Source of the DNA: Falsiroseomonas selenitidurans
Lineage (GTDB): Bacteria; Pseudomonadota; Alphaproteobacteria; Acetobacterales; Acetobacteraceae
Length of the DNA stretch: 64,000 nucleotides
Direction of reading: 5' to 3'
Assembly: GCF_012103215.1 (NCBI RefSeq)
Contig: NZ_JAAVNE010000005.1
Coordinates: 105,096 to 169,095 of the forward strand
Shown here: piece by piece, positions 10,996-19,356 of the stretch
How the letters are laid out: every line of letters starts with the position of its first letter
Position numbering within the stretch: position 1 is the first letter of the stretch
Made by a program: the position numbers and the translations under genes
Notes under the pieces: model-generated
Database searches by the model: none
Seen by the model: only the letters and a program-made list of their open reading frames with translations
What the model was told of the DNA's origin: nothing

Positions 10996-13521
10996 ATGTC
11001 GCTCATCTATGGTACGCCTGGATCAGACACACTGGTCGGCACCGGCGGGGATGACACGATCATCGGCGGAAGCGAAGACGCCCAAACCTACGCCACCGGC
11101 AATGACATGATTTCAGGCGGGGAGGGCAATGACCTCCTGTTCGGCGGCGACGGCGACGATGCCTTGTTCGGCAATTCAGGCGATGACACCCTATACGGTC
11201 ACGATGGCGCCGACACGCTGACCGGCGAATGGCTGATCGGCGGCGAGGGCAACGACACGCTCATCGGTGAAGGCAGTGGTGGCTGGCTCAATCTGAACGG
11301 CCAGGGCGGCAACGACAGTATTGCCGTAGCGGATGCGGCCGAGGCCCTTCTTAATAATCCGTTCGCCAGTGGTGGCGAGGGCGATGACACCATTCGGGCG
11401 ACCGGGATCTGGTCCGCCAGCTTCACCGCCACGGGCAATAGCGGCGACGATCTTCTGGATGCCGGCAGCGTTTCCTACGCCAATCCCGGGCACAGTATAT
11501 TTTTCAGCGGTGAATCCGGCAATGACACGCTGATCGGCACCATTTCGTCCGATGAACTGCTCGGCGGCGTCGGCGCCGACAGCCTCGTTGGTGGTGCGGG
11601 CCATGACAAGCTGCACGACAATTCGGACGCGCTGTATTATTCCGAGATCGATCGCGAGAATGACACGCTTACAGGCGGCATCGGCAATGACACCCTGATT
11701 TCCACCGGTGGGCAGGATGTCGTGGATGGTGGCGATGGCGAGGATCGCCTGATCCTGGAGCGGATATCGGCCACCGAATCGCTGGAGTTTCTCTTCAATT
11801 CGCTGGGCGTCTCAACCCTGACTGGTGACGGTACGACGGTGCAGAATGTCGAGCGTTTCGACATCACGCTCGGTTCGGGCAATGACACCGTCGCATTGGG
11901 GGCCGCTGACGACACGATCAGCGGCGGCGCGGGGAACGACCTGCTCGATGGCGGGGCTGGCCGCGATGATCTGCGGGGCGGCGCGGGCGATGACATCTAT
12001 GTCGTCGACAATACCGGCGACACGGCAAGTGAGGCCATCGATTCCGGCACGGACACGGTGCTGGCTTCGGTAACCTTCACCCTGCGAGAGAATGTCGAGC
12101 GACTGATCTTGACCGGCCTGGCGGCAATCGACGGAACCGGCAACGAACTCGCCAACACCTTGACCGGCAACGGCGCAGCCAATCAGTTGAATGGCCGCGA
12201 CGGCGAGGACGTGCTGATCGGCGGCACCGGCCGGGACAGGCTGACTGGCGGCGCGGATGCCGACCGCTTCGTCTACCTCGCCGCCGGCGACAGCACTTCC
12301 GCCGCGCGCGACATCATCACCGACTTCAGCGCGGGCGACCTGATCGACCTCTCGGCCCTCGACGGCAATACCGGCCTCGCCGGCCTGCAAAGCTTCACCT
12401 TCCTCGGCCAGGTCCAGCCAGGCGCTGGGGCGAGCATCGGCGCTGGCGAGGTGAGTTTCCACCATTACGGCGGCAACACCCATGTGAACATCGGCCTGGA
12501 CGGCGATGGCGTGCGCGACATGGCCATCGAGTTGACCGGACTCCTGGCGCTCAAGGTGACCGATTTCCTCGGCGCGGGCCTTCGCGGCGGCGCCGGGAAT
12601 GACAGCCTGGTCGGGCTGGCGGGCGCCGATACGCTGGACGGCGCCGGCGGCAACGACACGCTTTCAGGCGGTGCCGGCGAGGACGTGCTGATCGGCGGCA
12701 CCGGCCGGGACAGGCTGACCGGCGGCGCAGATGCCGATCGCTTCGTCTACCTCAGCGCCGGCGACAGCACTTCCGCCGCGCGCGATACCATCACCGACTT
12801 CAGCGCGGGCGACCTGATCGACCTCTCGGCGCTCGACGGCAATACCAGCCTCGCCGGCCTGCAGGGCTTCACCTTCCTCGGCCAGGTCCAGCCAGGCGCC
12901 GGGGCGAGCATCGGCGCTGGCGAGGTGAGCTTTCACCATTTCGGCGGCAACACCCATCTGAATATCGGCCTTGATGGCGATGGCGTGCGCGACATGGCCA
13001 TCGAACTGACCGGTCTCCTGGCGCTGCAGAGCACCGACTTCCTAGGCCTGGTCAGCGACCTCAATCTCGTCGGCGGCACCGGCCCTGACAGCCTGGTCGG
13101 GCTGGCAGGCGCCGATACGCTGGACGGCGCCGGCGGTAACGATACCCTCTCGGGTGACGCGGGCGAGGACGTGCTGATCGGCGGCACCGGGCGCGACAGG
13201 CTGACCGGCGGCGCGGATGCCGACCGCTTCGTCTACCTCAGCGCCAGCGACAGCACTTCCGCCGCGCGCGACATCATCACCGACTTCAGCGCGGGCGACC
13301 TGATCGACCTCTCGGCTCTTGCCGGCCTGCTGGGCTTCACCTTCCTCGGCCAGGTCCAGCCAGGCGCCGGGGCGAGCATCGGCGCCGGCGGGGTGAGCTT
13401 CCACCATTTCGGCGGCAACACCCATGTGAACATCGGCCTGGACGGCGATGGCGTGCGCGACATGGCCATCGAGCTGACCGGTCTCCTGGCGCTGCAGAGC
13501 GCCGACTTCCTTCTGGCATAG
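10996..13521 (+). CDS. Secreted calcium-binding RTX-type protein with three serralysin-C-like modules
   Basis: 841 residues, acidic and full of GGxGxDxLx nonapeptides (GGEGNDLLFGG, GGAGNDLLDGG, GGTGRDRLTGG), the calcium-binding beta-roll of type I-secreted proteins. There is no N-terminal signal peptide, as expected for C-terminal type I signals. The last 440 residues hold three near copies of a module (DRFVYL..., ARDIITDFSAGDLIDLSAL, FTFLGQVQPGAGASIGAGE, IGLDGDGVRDMAIELTG) like the C-terminal domain of M10 serralysins. No protease motif (HExxH) or other catalytic domain is present, so it may be a surface or biofilm protein. No T1SS genes are nearby. It lies between the CRISPR array and an orphan repeat. 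Confidence 0.85.
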   Translation: MSLIYGTPGSDTLVGTGGDDTIIGGSEDAQTYATGNDMISGGEGNDLLFGGDGDDALFGNSGDDTLYGHDGADTLTGEWLIGGEGNDTLIGEGSGGWLNLNGQGGNDSIAVADAAEALLNNPFASGGEGDDTIRATGIWSASFTATGNSGDDLLDAGSVSYANPGHSIFFSGESGNDTLIGTISSDELLGGVGADSLVGGAGHDKLHDNSDALYYSEIDRENDTLTGGIGNDTLISTGGQDVVDGGDGEDRLILERISATESLEFLFNSLGVSTLTGDGTTVQNVERFDITLGSGNDTVALGAADDTISGGAGNDLLDGGAGRDDLRGGAGDDIYVVDNTGDTASEAIDSGTDTVLASVTFTLRENVERLILTGLAAIDGTGNELANTLTGNGAANQLNGRDGEDVLIGGTGRDRLTGGADADRFVYLAAGDSTSAARDIITDFSAGDLIDLSALDGNTGLAGLQSFTFLGQVQPGAGASIGAGEVSFHHYGGNTHVNIGLDGDGVRDMAIELTGLLALKVTDFLGAGLRGGAGNDSLVGLAGADTLDGAGGNDTLSGGAGEDVLIGGTGRDRLTGGADADRFVYLSAGDSTSAARDTITDFSAGDLIDLSALDGNTSLAGLQGFTFLGQVQPGAGASIGAGEVSFHHFGGNTHLNIGLDGDGVRDMAIELTGLLALQSTDFLGLVSDLNLVGGTGPDSLVGLAGADTLDGAGGNDTLSGDAGEDVLIGGTGRDRLTGGADADRFVYLSASDSTSAARDIITDFSAGDLIDLSALAGLLGFTFLGQVQPGAGASIGAGGVSFHHFGGNTHVNIGLDGDGVRDMAIELTGLLALQSADFLLA
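12202..13521 (+). repeat. Three tandem in-gene modules (about 474-486 bp period)
   Basis: Near-identical DNA copies begin at 12202, 12676 and 13162, each opening GGCGAGGACGTGCTGATCGG. The spacing is 474 then 486 bp. The third copy ends with the gene and lacks 12 residues present in the first two around the LSALDGN segment. High identity at DNA level, including silent positions, suggests recent duplication or gene conversion, and makes copy-number change by recombination likely. Confidence 0.9.
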
Positions 13522-13739
13522 CGCGAGGGGCCGCCCGGTACGAAATCCCATTGATCGGAACCTGCGCTCGCAGAAGGCGGGTGACCGGTCGCCGCGCCCA
13601 GAGGCACGCAGCCAAGCCGGCGGATGCCTGCGCCGGCGATGAGGGTGCCATTGACGATCCGGCGCTTCGGCAACACGACAGAACGATGGACCGTCGCTGT
13701 CCATCCGGCGGAGACCCTGCCGCAGTCTGCATCCGTCAC

Positions 13740-13829
13740 GTGTTCCCCGCCCGCGCGGAGATGAGCCGCTCCGAACCGCAGTTGGGAATGCCCCGACCTG
13801 GTGTTGCATGGCCGCCCGGGAACCGGTTG
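13740..13829 (+). CRISPR. Orphan CRISPR repeat-spacer-decayed repeat unit
   Basis: 13740-13768 matches the array repeat at 28 of 29 positions; the change (GCGGAG for GCGGGG) breaks one stem pair. Exactly 61 bp later, 13801-13829 begins GTGTTGCATGGCCGCCCGGG and by my count matches 18 of 29 positions, so it reads as a decayed terminal repeat. Between them is a 32-bp spacer-like sequence (13769-13800). The unit has the same orientation as the main array, whose last repeat ends 3056 bp upstream. Decayed repeats are typical of the leader-distal end, so this may be the old tail of the array. Confidence 0.8.
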
Positions 13830-13962
13830 GCGCCTCGGTGCGACCCGCCTCGGTTCGGGGCCGATGGGAGGTCGATCCATCGGCCCATTGGCGTTGGCGG
13901 ATTGGCTTGGCCGCTGGGCGTGCCGGTTGGGTCTCGCCCCTGCTTGGAGAACGCCCTCACGC

Positions 13963-14002
13963 TGGTAGCCCGGTGGTAGCCAAAGGCAGATCCAGGCTAC
14001 CA
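13963..14002. repeat. TGGTAGCC direct and inverted repeats, probable integrase arm sites
   Basis: TGGTAGCC occurs twice directly (13963-13970 and 13974-13981) and once inverted as GGCTACCA (13995-14002). The cluster sits 50 bp before the tRNA-Pro fragment. Short direct and inverted repeats beside a tRNA 3' end are the usual layout of tyrosine-recombinase attachment regions. Which integrase used them is unknown; none is encoded in the window. Confidence 0.5.
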
Positions 14003-14051
14003 ACTGCGCCAGAAAAGTCAGCTTCTACCTACAGAATTTGTGCCCAAGCCT

Positions 14052-14098
14052 CATGCTTTGGGTACAGGAGGCCGTGGGTTCGAATCCCGCCGCCCCGA
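14052..14098 (+). pseudogene. tRNA-Pro 3' half, attachment-site relic
   Basis: The sequence holds a TGCTTTGGG anticodon-loop region, a T arm (GTGGG-TTCGAAT-CCCGC, 14074-14090), the 3' acceptor strand CGCCCCG and discriminator A (14091-14098), as in proteobacterial tRNA-Pro. The expected 5' acceptor strand CGGGGCG and D arm are absent upstream, the anticodon stem does not pair well, and TTC replaces CCA. A tRNA 3' half alone is what integration at a tRNA gene leaves at the distal end of an island. The intact tRNA-Pro would lie on + to the left, outside this window, which would place the cas genes, array and RTX gene inside the island. Confidence 0.7.
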
Positions 14099-14184
14099 TT
14101 CCTGTTTCGTCCCCTTCCGCCCGGCGTGATGTGTGGCTTGGCCAGGGGCGGTGCCTTACGCCTAGGCCTAGGCCTCGGCCTTGC

Positions 14185-14565
14185 TCAGTCGGCAAGCGCG
14201 GACCGTTCGGCGGCCCAGGCGATGTAGACGGCGCTGGAGCGGTCATTCACCGGCAAATGCTTGCCGCCACGGCTTCGCGCGTTTGACTTGACGATCCGCG
14301 GGCCATTGTACTTTCGGAAAAGGAGCGATCGTCTGTCTCCGTCCTTGATCGCCGTCTGCAGTGCCGATTCAAGATCCAGCGCGTCATCCTGCAGCATCTC
14401 CGCCGCCAGAACGACGAGATGCGGCATTTTCACGCCCCGATAGGCCGCCTGGCGGCTGGTAATGTTGCTCGTGTAGCCCACGATGTACTCCCGCACATCC
14501 GGGGATCGTGCGATCGCCCGGATGGTTGCGAGATACCGTTCCAACTGACGAGCGACCTGTGCCAC
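14185..14565 (-). CDS. Small protein with a possible GIY-YIG-like fold
   Basis: 126 residues if started at GTG 14565, which has GGAG about 8 bases upstream on its strand; an in-frame ATG at 14631 would add 22 residues of low-complexity sequence. The stretch EYIVGYTSN, the Arg in SRQAAYRG, HLVVLAAEML and the Glu in DLESALQ are spaced like the motifs of GIY-YIG nucleases, followed by SLLFRKYNGPRI. The match is by pattern only. No restriction or repair genes are adjacent, but it lies directly outside the tRNA relic. It could also be an unrelated hypothetical protein. Confidence 0.45.
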   Translation of the reverse strand: MAQVARQLERYLATIRAIARSPDVREYIVGYTSNITSRQAAYRGVKMPHLVVLAAEMLQDDALDLESALQTAIKDGDRRSLLFRKYNGPRIVKSNARSRGGKHLPVNDRSSAVYIAWAAERSALAD

Positions 14566-14806
14566 GTTGCTTCTCCGTCCCGAAGCCAACAGAGCGCCTG
14601 GACGTTGCGTTGGCAAGACGGGCGGCGGCAAGGTGGGCGCCCTTTGCGATGTTTGGTGCGGCGGTCCGGATGACCTGCTGCCGGTCCGCGTTCAGCCCCG
14701 CCCTCTCATAACGTTTCCGGCATGACGCCGGATTGCTGGCCCGCGCCCCTTTCGCCCTCGCGCGCCGCTGGCCAGTCTCCGCCGCAAGGGAAACACTCCG
14801 GGGTCC

Positions 14807-15802
14807 TTGGTGATTCGACGCAAGCTGAGAACCTTCGCCAGGCTGGTCCGCAACCTGGACCTGCTGCCGACCCTGCGGGCGGAAGTGGCCGAGCTTCGGC
14901 AGGGCCAGCAGCAGGCCGAAGCCCAAGCCGCGTCAAGGGCCGCCTCCCTGGCCGAGTCCTTGGCGCGGCAGCAGCCCGTCGCGCCGCCCCCCGCCGGCGA
15001 CCTGCCACGGGGCCGGGAGACCCTGCTGACGCTGGGCTCCGGCCAGCTGGGCGCCTTCGTGCCGCTGGACCATCCGCAAGTTCTGCAGCCGCGCCCGCCG
15101 GCCTATCGGTTCGAGGCGGTGCTGCGCCGACTGCGCCAGGACCAGTTTGCCACCGACGACTTCCTGGCGGCGCTGGCGCCGATGCTGGCGGAGCCTGCCT
15201 TCGCGGCGATCCCGGCGATGCAGGCTTCGGAGAACAGTCCCCATTGGGACAATGGCTACTTCACCGGCGATGATGCGCGGTTGCTGATGGCCTATGTCGC
15301 GCGCTTTCGCCCGGCGCGGATCCTGGAGATCGGCAGCGGCAATTCCACCCGCTTCGCCCGCCACGCCATCCAGCACTTCGCCACCGGCACCCGCATCACC
15401 TCCATCGACCCGCAGCCGCGCGCCAGCATCCGCGCCATCTGCGACCAGGTGGTGGAGGCCAGCGTGCTGGAGGTGGATTTGGCGCTGTTCGACCAGCTGG
15501 AGCCCGGCGACCTGCTGTTCCACGATGGCAGCCACCTGGTGCTGAACGGCGCCGACACGGTCTGCCTGTTCCTGGAGATCCTGCCCCGGCTGCGGCCCGG
15601 CGTGGTGGTGCAGATCCACGACATCACCCTGCCGCGCGACTACCCCGCCGCCTTCGACGGCCGCGGCTATGCCGAGCAGTACATGCTGGCCGCCTGCCTG
15701 CTGGCCGGCGACCAGTGGCAGGTCCTGGCGCCGGTCGCGCAGCTGGCGGAGGAAGGAAGGCTGCCGCAGGGCGGCGTCTCCTTCTGGATGCGCAGGGCGT
15801 AG
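14807..15802 (+). CDS. Class I SAM-dependent methyltransferase (Methyltransf_24 type)
   Basis: About 331 residues. Motif I is RILEIGSGNSTRFARHAI, the acidic post-motif ITSIDPQPR and later DLLFHDGSHLVLNG and VVVQIHDITLPRDY, the pattern of methyltransferases found with surface-sugar genes. The first 60 residues contain a Gln/Ala-rich helical stretch that may form a short coiled coil. The substrate is unknown. The start is uncertain: TTG 14807 and GTG 14810 are adjacent and neither has a strong ribosome site. It is convergent with the hydrolase at 15907. Confidence 0.75.
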   Translation: MVIRRKLRTFARLVRNLDLLPTLRAEVAELRQGQQQAEAQAASRAASLAESLARQQPVAPPPAGDLPRGRETLLTLGSGQLGAFVPLDHPQVLQPRPPAYRFEAVLRRLRQDQFATDDFLAALAPMLAEPAFAAIPAMQASENSPHWDNGYFTGDDARLLMAYVARFRPARILEIGSGNSTRFARHAIQHFATGTRITSIDPQPRASIRAICDQVVEASVLEVDLALFDQLEPGDLLFHDGSHLVLNGADTVCLFLEILPRLRPGVVVQIHDITLPRDYPAAFDGRGYAEQYMLAACLLAGDQWQVLAPVAQLAEEGRLPQGGVSFWMRRA

Positions 15803-15817
15803 CTAAAGCATGTTCAA

Positions 15818-15837
15818 GCCTTGCGGCTTCGCAAGGC
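15818..15837. terminator. Hairpin between convergent genes
   Basis: GCCTTGCG-GCTT-CGCAAGGC forms a perfect 8-bp stem with a 4-base loop, 16 bp after the methyltransferase stop. A second weaker stem, TCACCG (15877-15882) with CGGTGA (15893-15898), lies before the end of the opposite-strand hydrolase. Neither is followed by a T run, so intrinsic termination is likely but not certain. Confidence 0.5.
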
Positions 15838-15906
15838 GCCTCGGACATTGCGTTGGAACAACAGGCTGGAGCCGCTTCACCGGCTTCGCCTTCGGTGAGA
15901 CGGCGC

Positions 15907-16689
15907 CTAGCCGGCTACGAAGCCCAGGATCTCCGCCGCCAGCAGCTCCGGCGTCTGGATCGCCATGAAGTGGCCGCTCTCCACCACCTTGAACACCGCG
16001 CCCGGGATTGCCGCGGCCACCGGCGCCACGCGGTCCGGCGGGCGGGTCAGGTCGTGGCGCGCGGCCAGGATGAGGCTGGGGCAGGCGATGCGCGGCAATT
16101 CCGCCGTCATGTCGAGCCCGGCCAGCATCCGCATCGTCGCCGCCAGTCCGGCGGCATCGGCGCCCAGCCGCTGGGCGCGGCATTCGGCGAAGCGGGCGGC
16201 ATCGCCGCGCAGCGCTTCCGGCCAGCTCAGCGCCAGCCCGGCATCGACGATGGCGCGCGTGCCCTCCCGTTCCAGCAGCGCGGCGCGGGCTTCCACCGCC
16301 GCGCGCGCGGCCTCCGGCACGCCCGTGGCGGGGGAGGTGGCGACCACCGCGCGCAGGCGGGCCGGGTGGGCGGCGGCCAGGTGCAGCGCCAGCGCGCCCC
16401 CCACCGCCATGCCCACCGCCACCACCGGCGTGTCGATGCCCAGCGCATCCAGCAGCGCCACCGCATCCCGCCCCGCCGCCGCCATGCTCAACGGGCCGGC
16501 CGGCTTTTCCGAAAGCCCGGCGCCGCGCTGGTCATGGCGCAGCACGCGGAAGCGCGGCGTCAGCAGCGGTACCAGCAGGTCCCAGCTTTCCAGCGACCCG
16601 CCCATCTCGTGCAGCAGCAGGATCGTCGTCTCGCCGCGGCCGGAGACCTCATAGCGCAGCGCCACCTCGGGCGTGGACAGCCACCTCAT
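15907..16689 (-). CDS. Alpha/beta-fold hydrolase
   Basis: 260 residues. The oxyanion region LLLHEMGGSLESWDLL, RHDQRGAGLSEKP and the C-terminal His in VVESGHFMAIQTPELL fit the family. The usual nucleophile elbow G-x-S-x-G reads AVGMAVGGALAL, with Met in place of Ser, so the catalytic nucleophile is not where expected. The family resembles 3-oxoadipate enol-lactonase. The start ATG (16689) overlaps the stop of the MBL-fold gene by 4 bp, so the two are co-translated. Substrate unknown. Confidence 0.8.
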   Translation of the reverse strand: MRWLSTPEVALRYEVSGRGETTILLLHEMGGSLESWDLLVPLLTPRFRVLRHDQRGAGLSEKPAGPLSMAAAGRDAVALLDALGIDTPVVAVGMAVGGALALHLAAAHPARLRAVVATSPATGVPEAARAAVEARAALLEREGTRAIVDAGLALSWPEALRGDAARFAECRAQRLGADAAGLAATMRMLAGLDMTAELPRIACPSLILAARHDLTRPPDRVAPVAAAIPGAVFKVVESGHFMAIQTPELLAAEILGFVAG

Positions 16690-17576
16690 GGCGCATCGCC
16701 CTCCAGGGCCAGGGTGAAGGCGTCCGGCACCAGCGCATAGCCCTGCGGGGTGCGGGCCAGGTGGGCGAGCGCCGGGAAGTGCAGATGCGCCCCGGCGAAG
16801 GCCTGGCGGTCCGTCGCCACCTGGTCGAAGACCCGGCGGCGGGTGGTGATCGCCTGGTCGGGGTCCACATCCACCGCCATTGTCACCTCCGGCCGCGGCA
16901 CCTGCAGTTCCTGCACATGGATGATGTCGCCCCACAGCAACAGGGAGGCCCCGCCGGAGGCCACCAGGAAGCCGGTATGCCCGGGCGTGTGGCCCGGCAG
17001 GGGCAGGGCGGTGACGCCCGGAAAGACCTCGCCGGAGGAGAACAGCCGGGTGCGGGCGGCGTAGGGCGCCAGATGGGTGCGGGCACCCTGGAAGAACATC
17101 TTCTGCCGCGCCGGGTCCGCGGCGGCCATCGCCGCGTCGTCGTGCCAATAGGCGTGCTCGGCCTCGTGCAGCGCCAGCTCGGCATGGGGGAAGGCGGCGG
17201 TGCCGGCGCCGTCGGACAGGCCGCCGAAATGGTCGGGGTGCAGATGCGTCATCAGCACGGCCTCCACCGCGCCGGGCGCCACGCCGGCGGCGGCAAGGTT
17301 GGCCGGCAGCCGACCGACCGTGGGCTTGGAAGGGCCGCAGCCCGCATCCACCAGCGCCACGCGCCCACCGCTGCGGATCAGGAAGCAGGAGACGTTGGTG
17401 CGCCGTGGCACCGGGCGGAAGGCGGCGCGCAGCATCGCCGCCGCCTCGGCCTCCGCCATGCCGTGCACGGTGGACAGCGGTGCGTCCTGGTAGCCGTCAT
17501 GCAGGGCGGTGACCAGGATGTCCCCGACCTGGCGGTGATACACCCCCGCCACCTGCTGCCGCGCTGCGTCCACCAT
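16686..17576 (-). CDS. MBL-fold metallo-hydrolase
   Basis: 296 residues. The metal site THLHPDHFGG (HxHxDH) is intact, followed by HTPGHTGFL and LLLWGDIIH, giving the remaining ligands of the two-metal centre. Members hydrolyse lactones, thioesters or similar bonds; the substrate here is not evident. There are two ATGs two codons apart. The inner one (17576) has GGAGG at the correct distance, while the outer (17582) touches it, so the inner is chosen. It lies 75 bp downstream of gamma-glutamyltransferase and overlaps the next gene. Confidence 0.85.
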   Translation of the reverse strand: MVDAARQQVAGVYHRQVGDILVTALHDGYQDAPLSTVHGMAEAEAAAMLRAAFRPVPRRTNVSCFLIRSGGRVALVDAGCGPSKPTVGRLPANLAAAGVAPGAVEAVLMTHLHPDHFGGLSDGAGTAAFPHAELALHEAEHAYWHDDAAMAAADPARQKMFFQGARTHLAPYAARTRLFSSGEVFPGVTALPLPGHTPGHTGFLVASGGASLLLWGDIIHVQELQVPRPEVTMAVDVDPDQAITTRRRVFDQVATDRQAFAGAHLHFPALAHLARTPQGYALVPDAFTLALEGDAP

Positions 17577-17651
17577 GCCCATCCTCCGTCGCTTGCGGGC
17601 CGCAGACTGGCCGCACCGTCGTCGCGACGCCAGGGGGGCGGGCGGCCGCGT

Positions 17652-19349
17652 TCAACTGGCGATGGCGTAGGCCGGGCGACGCGGGTCGGCGCCGGCGGCC
17701 AGCAGGCCGGTGGCGGGATCGGTGCGGATCGCCTCCACGCTGCCGGCGGCATAGGCCCAGCCGGGCCAGTCCTGGATCTCGTGGCCCAGCGCCGCCAGCG
17801 CGTCCCGTGTCGCGCGCGGGATGCGGCCTTCCACCGCGAGGCGGCGCGGGAAGTACTCGAAGGGCGCGAAGGAGGAGGGGAAGGCGTAGGTGGCGATGCG
17901 CGGCGCCTCGATCGCCTCCTGCACCTCCATGCCGAAATGCAGGATGTTCAGCAGCACCTGCAGCATGGCCTGCACCTGCACATCGCCGCCCGGCGTGCCG
18001 AAGGGCATGACGCCACCATCCGCCAGCACCGCCAGCGCCGGGTTGGGCGTCAGCCGCGGCCGCTTGCCGGGCGCCACGCCGCAGGGATGCGCCGGGTCCG
18101 GCCGGCTTTGCGAGCCGCGGGCGGAGGGCACGATGCCCAGCCCCGGCACGACGGGCGCGTTCCAGGAGCCGTCGGAAGGCGTGGCGGAAAAGGCGTTGCC
18201 CCAGCGGTCGACGACGCAGACATAGGAGGTGTCGGCCTCCACCTCCGGCAGCTTAACCCGCGTCTCGGGCGGGATCGGCGGGCCGTTGGACAGCAGCGGC
18301 GGCGGCATGGCGGGGCAGGCGGCATCGGCGCGGAAGGAAGCGGCGCGGGCGGCGATGTGGGTCTCGGACAGCAGCGCCGCCAGCGGCACCTCGACCATCG
18401 CCGGGTCGCCGAAATGGTATTCCCGGTCCGCCAGCGCCGCCTTCAGCGCCTCCGCGATCAGGTGAAGCCAGGCGGGGGAGTTGTGCGCCAGCCCGTCCAT
18501 GCCGATGCGCTCCGCCACCAGCAGCGCCTCCAGCAATGCCGGTCCCTGGCACCAGGGGCCGCAGGTGGAGATCGCATGGCCGCGCCAGGCGCGCGTCACC
18601 GGCGGCTCGATGCGGGAACGAAAGCCGGCCAGGTCCTCGCGCGCGAGGTAGCCGCCCTGCTCGGCCTGGAAGGCGACGATGCGGGCGGCGATGTCGCCGC
18701 GGTAGAAGGCGGCGTGCGCCGCGGCCAGCCCGGCCGCCCGGCCCCCGGCGCGCGCCGCGCGATCCTCGTCGGCCATGTGCTGCAGCATCGCGCCGAGATC
18801 GGCCTGGATGAACTTGTCGCCCACTGCCGGCGGCCTGCCGCCGGGCAGGTAGATCGCCGCCGTGCTCGGCCAGCGCTGATAGGCGGCCTGCTTGGCGACC
18901 AGGTTGCTCGCCATGGTCGGGTGCATGGCGAAGCCGTCCCGCGCATGGCGGATGGCGGCCTCCGCCACCTCGGCGAAGCCCATGGTGCCGTGGCGCTGCA
19001 GCGCGGTGATCCAGGCGTCGGGCGCGGCCGGCACCACGGTGCGCAGCACGCCCGGCGGCATCTTCCCGCCATGGGCGCGCTGGAACAGGTCCGCCGGGAA
19101 GGCCATCGGCCAGTGGCCGAGACCGGCGATGGTCTCCATACGCCCATCCGCCATCCGCAGGATGATCGGCGCGACGCCGGCGACATTGACGATGTCGGAC
19201 TGCACCACGCCGAGCGTGATCCCGGCCGCCACCCCGGCATCCACCGCATTGCCGCCGGCCTCCAGCACCGCGAAGCCGGCGGCGGTGGCCAGGTAGTGGC
19301 CGGCGGAGACGGCGTGGCGGGTGCCGTAGAGGGTCGGGCGGCCGGTCAT
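17652..19349 (-). CDS. ggt: Gamma-glutamyltransferase family protein
   Basis: 565 residues, the normal size for the proenzyme. These Ntn hydrolases cleave themselves before a Thr that then transfers gamma-glutamyl groups. EVEADTSYVCVVDRWGNAFS carries the candidate Thr, followed by NPALAVLADGGVMPFGTPGGD, the typical glycine-rich region. The N-terminus AVSAGHYLATAAGFAVLEAGGNAVDAGVA is family-like. No clear signal peptide is seen. It starts 7 bp after the binding-protein stop, so it belongs to the same operon and may process gamma-glutamyl compounds imported with that protein. Confidence 0.9.
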   Translation of the reverse strand: MTGRPTLYGTRHAVSAGHYLATAAGFAVLEAGGNAVDAGVAAGITLGVVQSDIVNVAGVAPIILRMADGRMETIAGLGHWPMAFPADLFQRAHGGKMPPGVLRTVVPAAPDAWITALQRHGTMGFAEVAEAAIRHARDGFAMHPTMASNLVAKQAAYQRWPSTAAIYLPGGRPPAVGDKFIQADLGAMLQHMADEDRAARAGGRAAGLAAAHAAFYRGDIAARIVAFQAEQGGYLAREDLAGFRSRIEPPVTRAWRGHAISTCGPWCQGPALLEALLVAERIGMDGLAHNSPAWLHLIAEALKAALADREYHFGDPAMVEVPLAALLSETHIAARAASFRADAACPAMPPPLLSNGPPIPPETRVKLPEVEADTSYVCVVDRWGNAFSATPSDGSWNAPVVPGLGIVPSARGSQSRPDPAHPCGVAPGKRPRLTPNPALAVLADGGVMPFGTPGGDVQVQAMLQVLLNILHFGMEVQEAIEAPRIATYAFPSSFAPFEYFPRRLAVEGRIPRATRDALAALGHEIQDWPGWAYAAGSVEAIRTDPATGLLAAGADPRRPAYAIAS

Positions 19350-19356
19350 CGCCGCT

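Larger units (their letters stand above)
13522..14184 (+). other. Gene-free segment holding CRISPR relic and tRNA-Pro relic
   Basis: 663 bp between the RTX-type gene and the minus-strand gene at 14185. No frame here looks coding: open frames lack family resemblance and mostly cross the relic features. It contains the isolated CRISPR repeat unit (13740-13829), the TGGTAGCC repeats (13963-14002) and the tRNA-Pro 3' fragment (14052-14098), listed separately. Confidence 0.6.

Noticed and set aside
13233..14003. Minus-strand frame of 256 codons across the RTX gene end and relic repeat
   Set aside because: It crosses a real coding region, an orphan CRISPR repeat and repeats; composition is that of a shadow frame.
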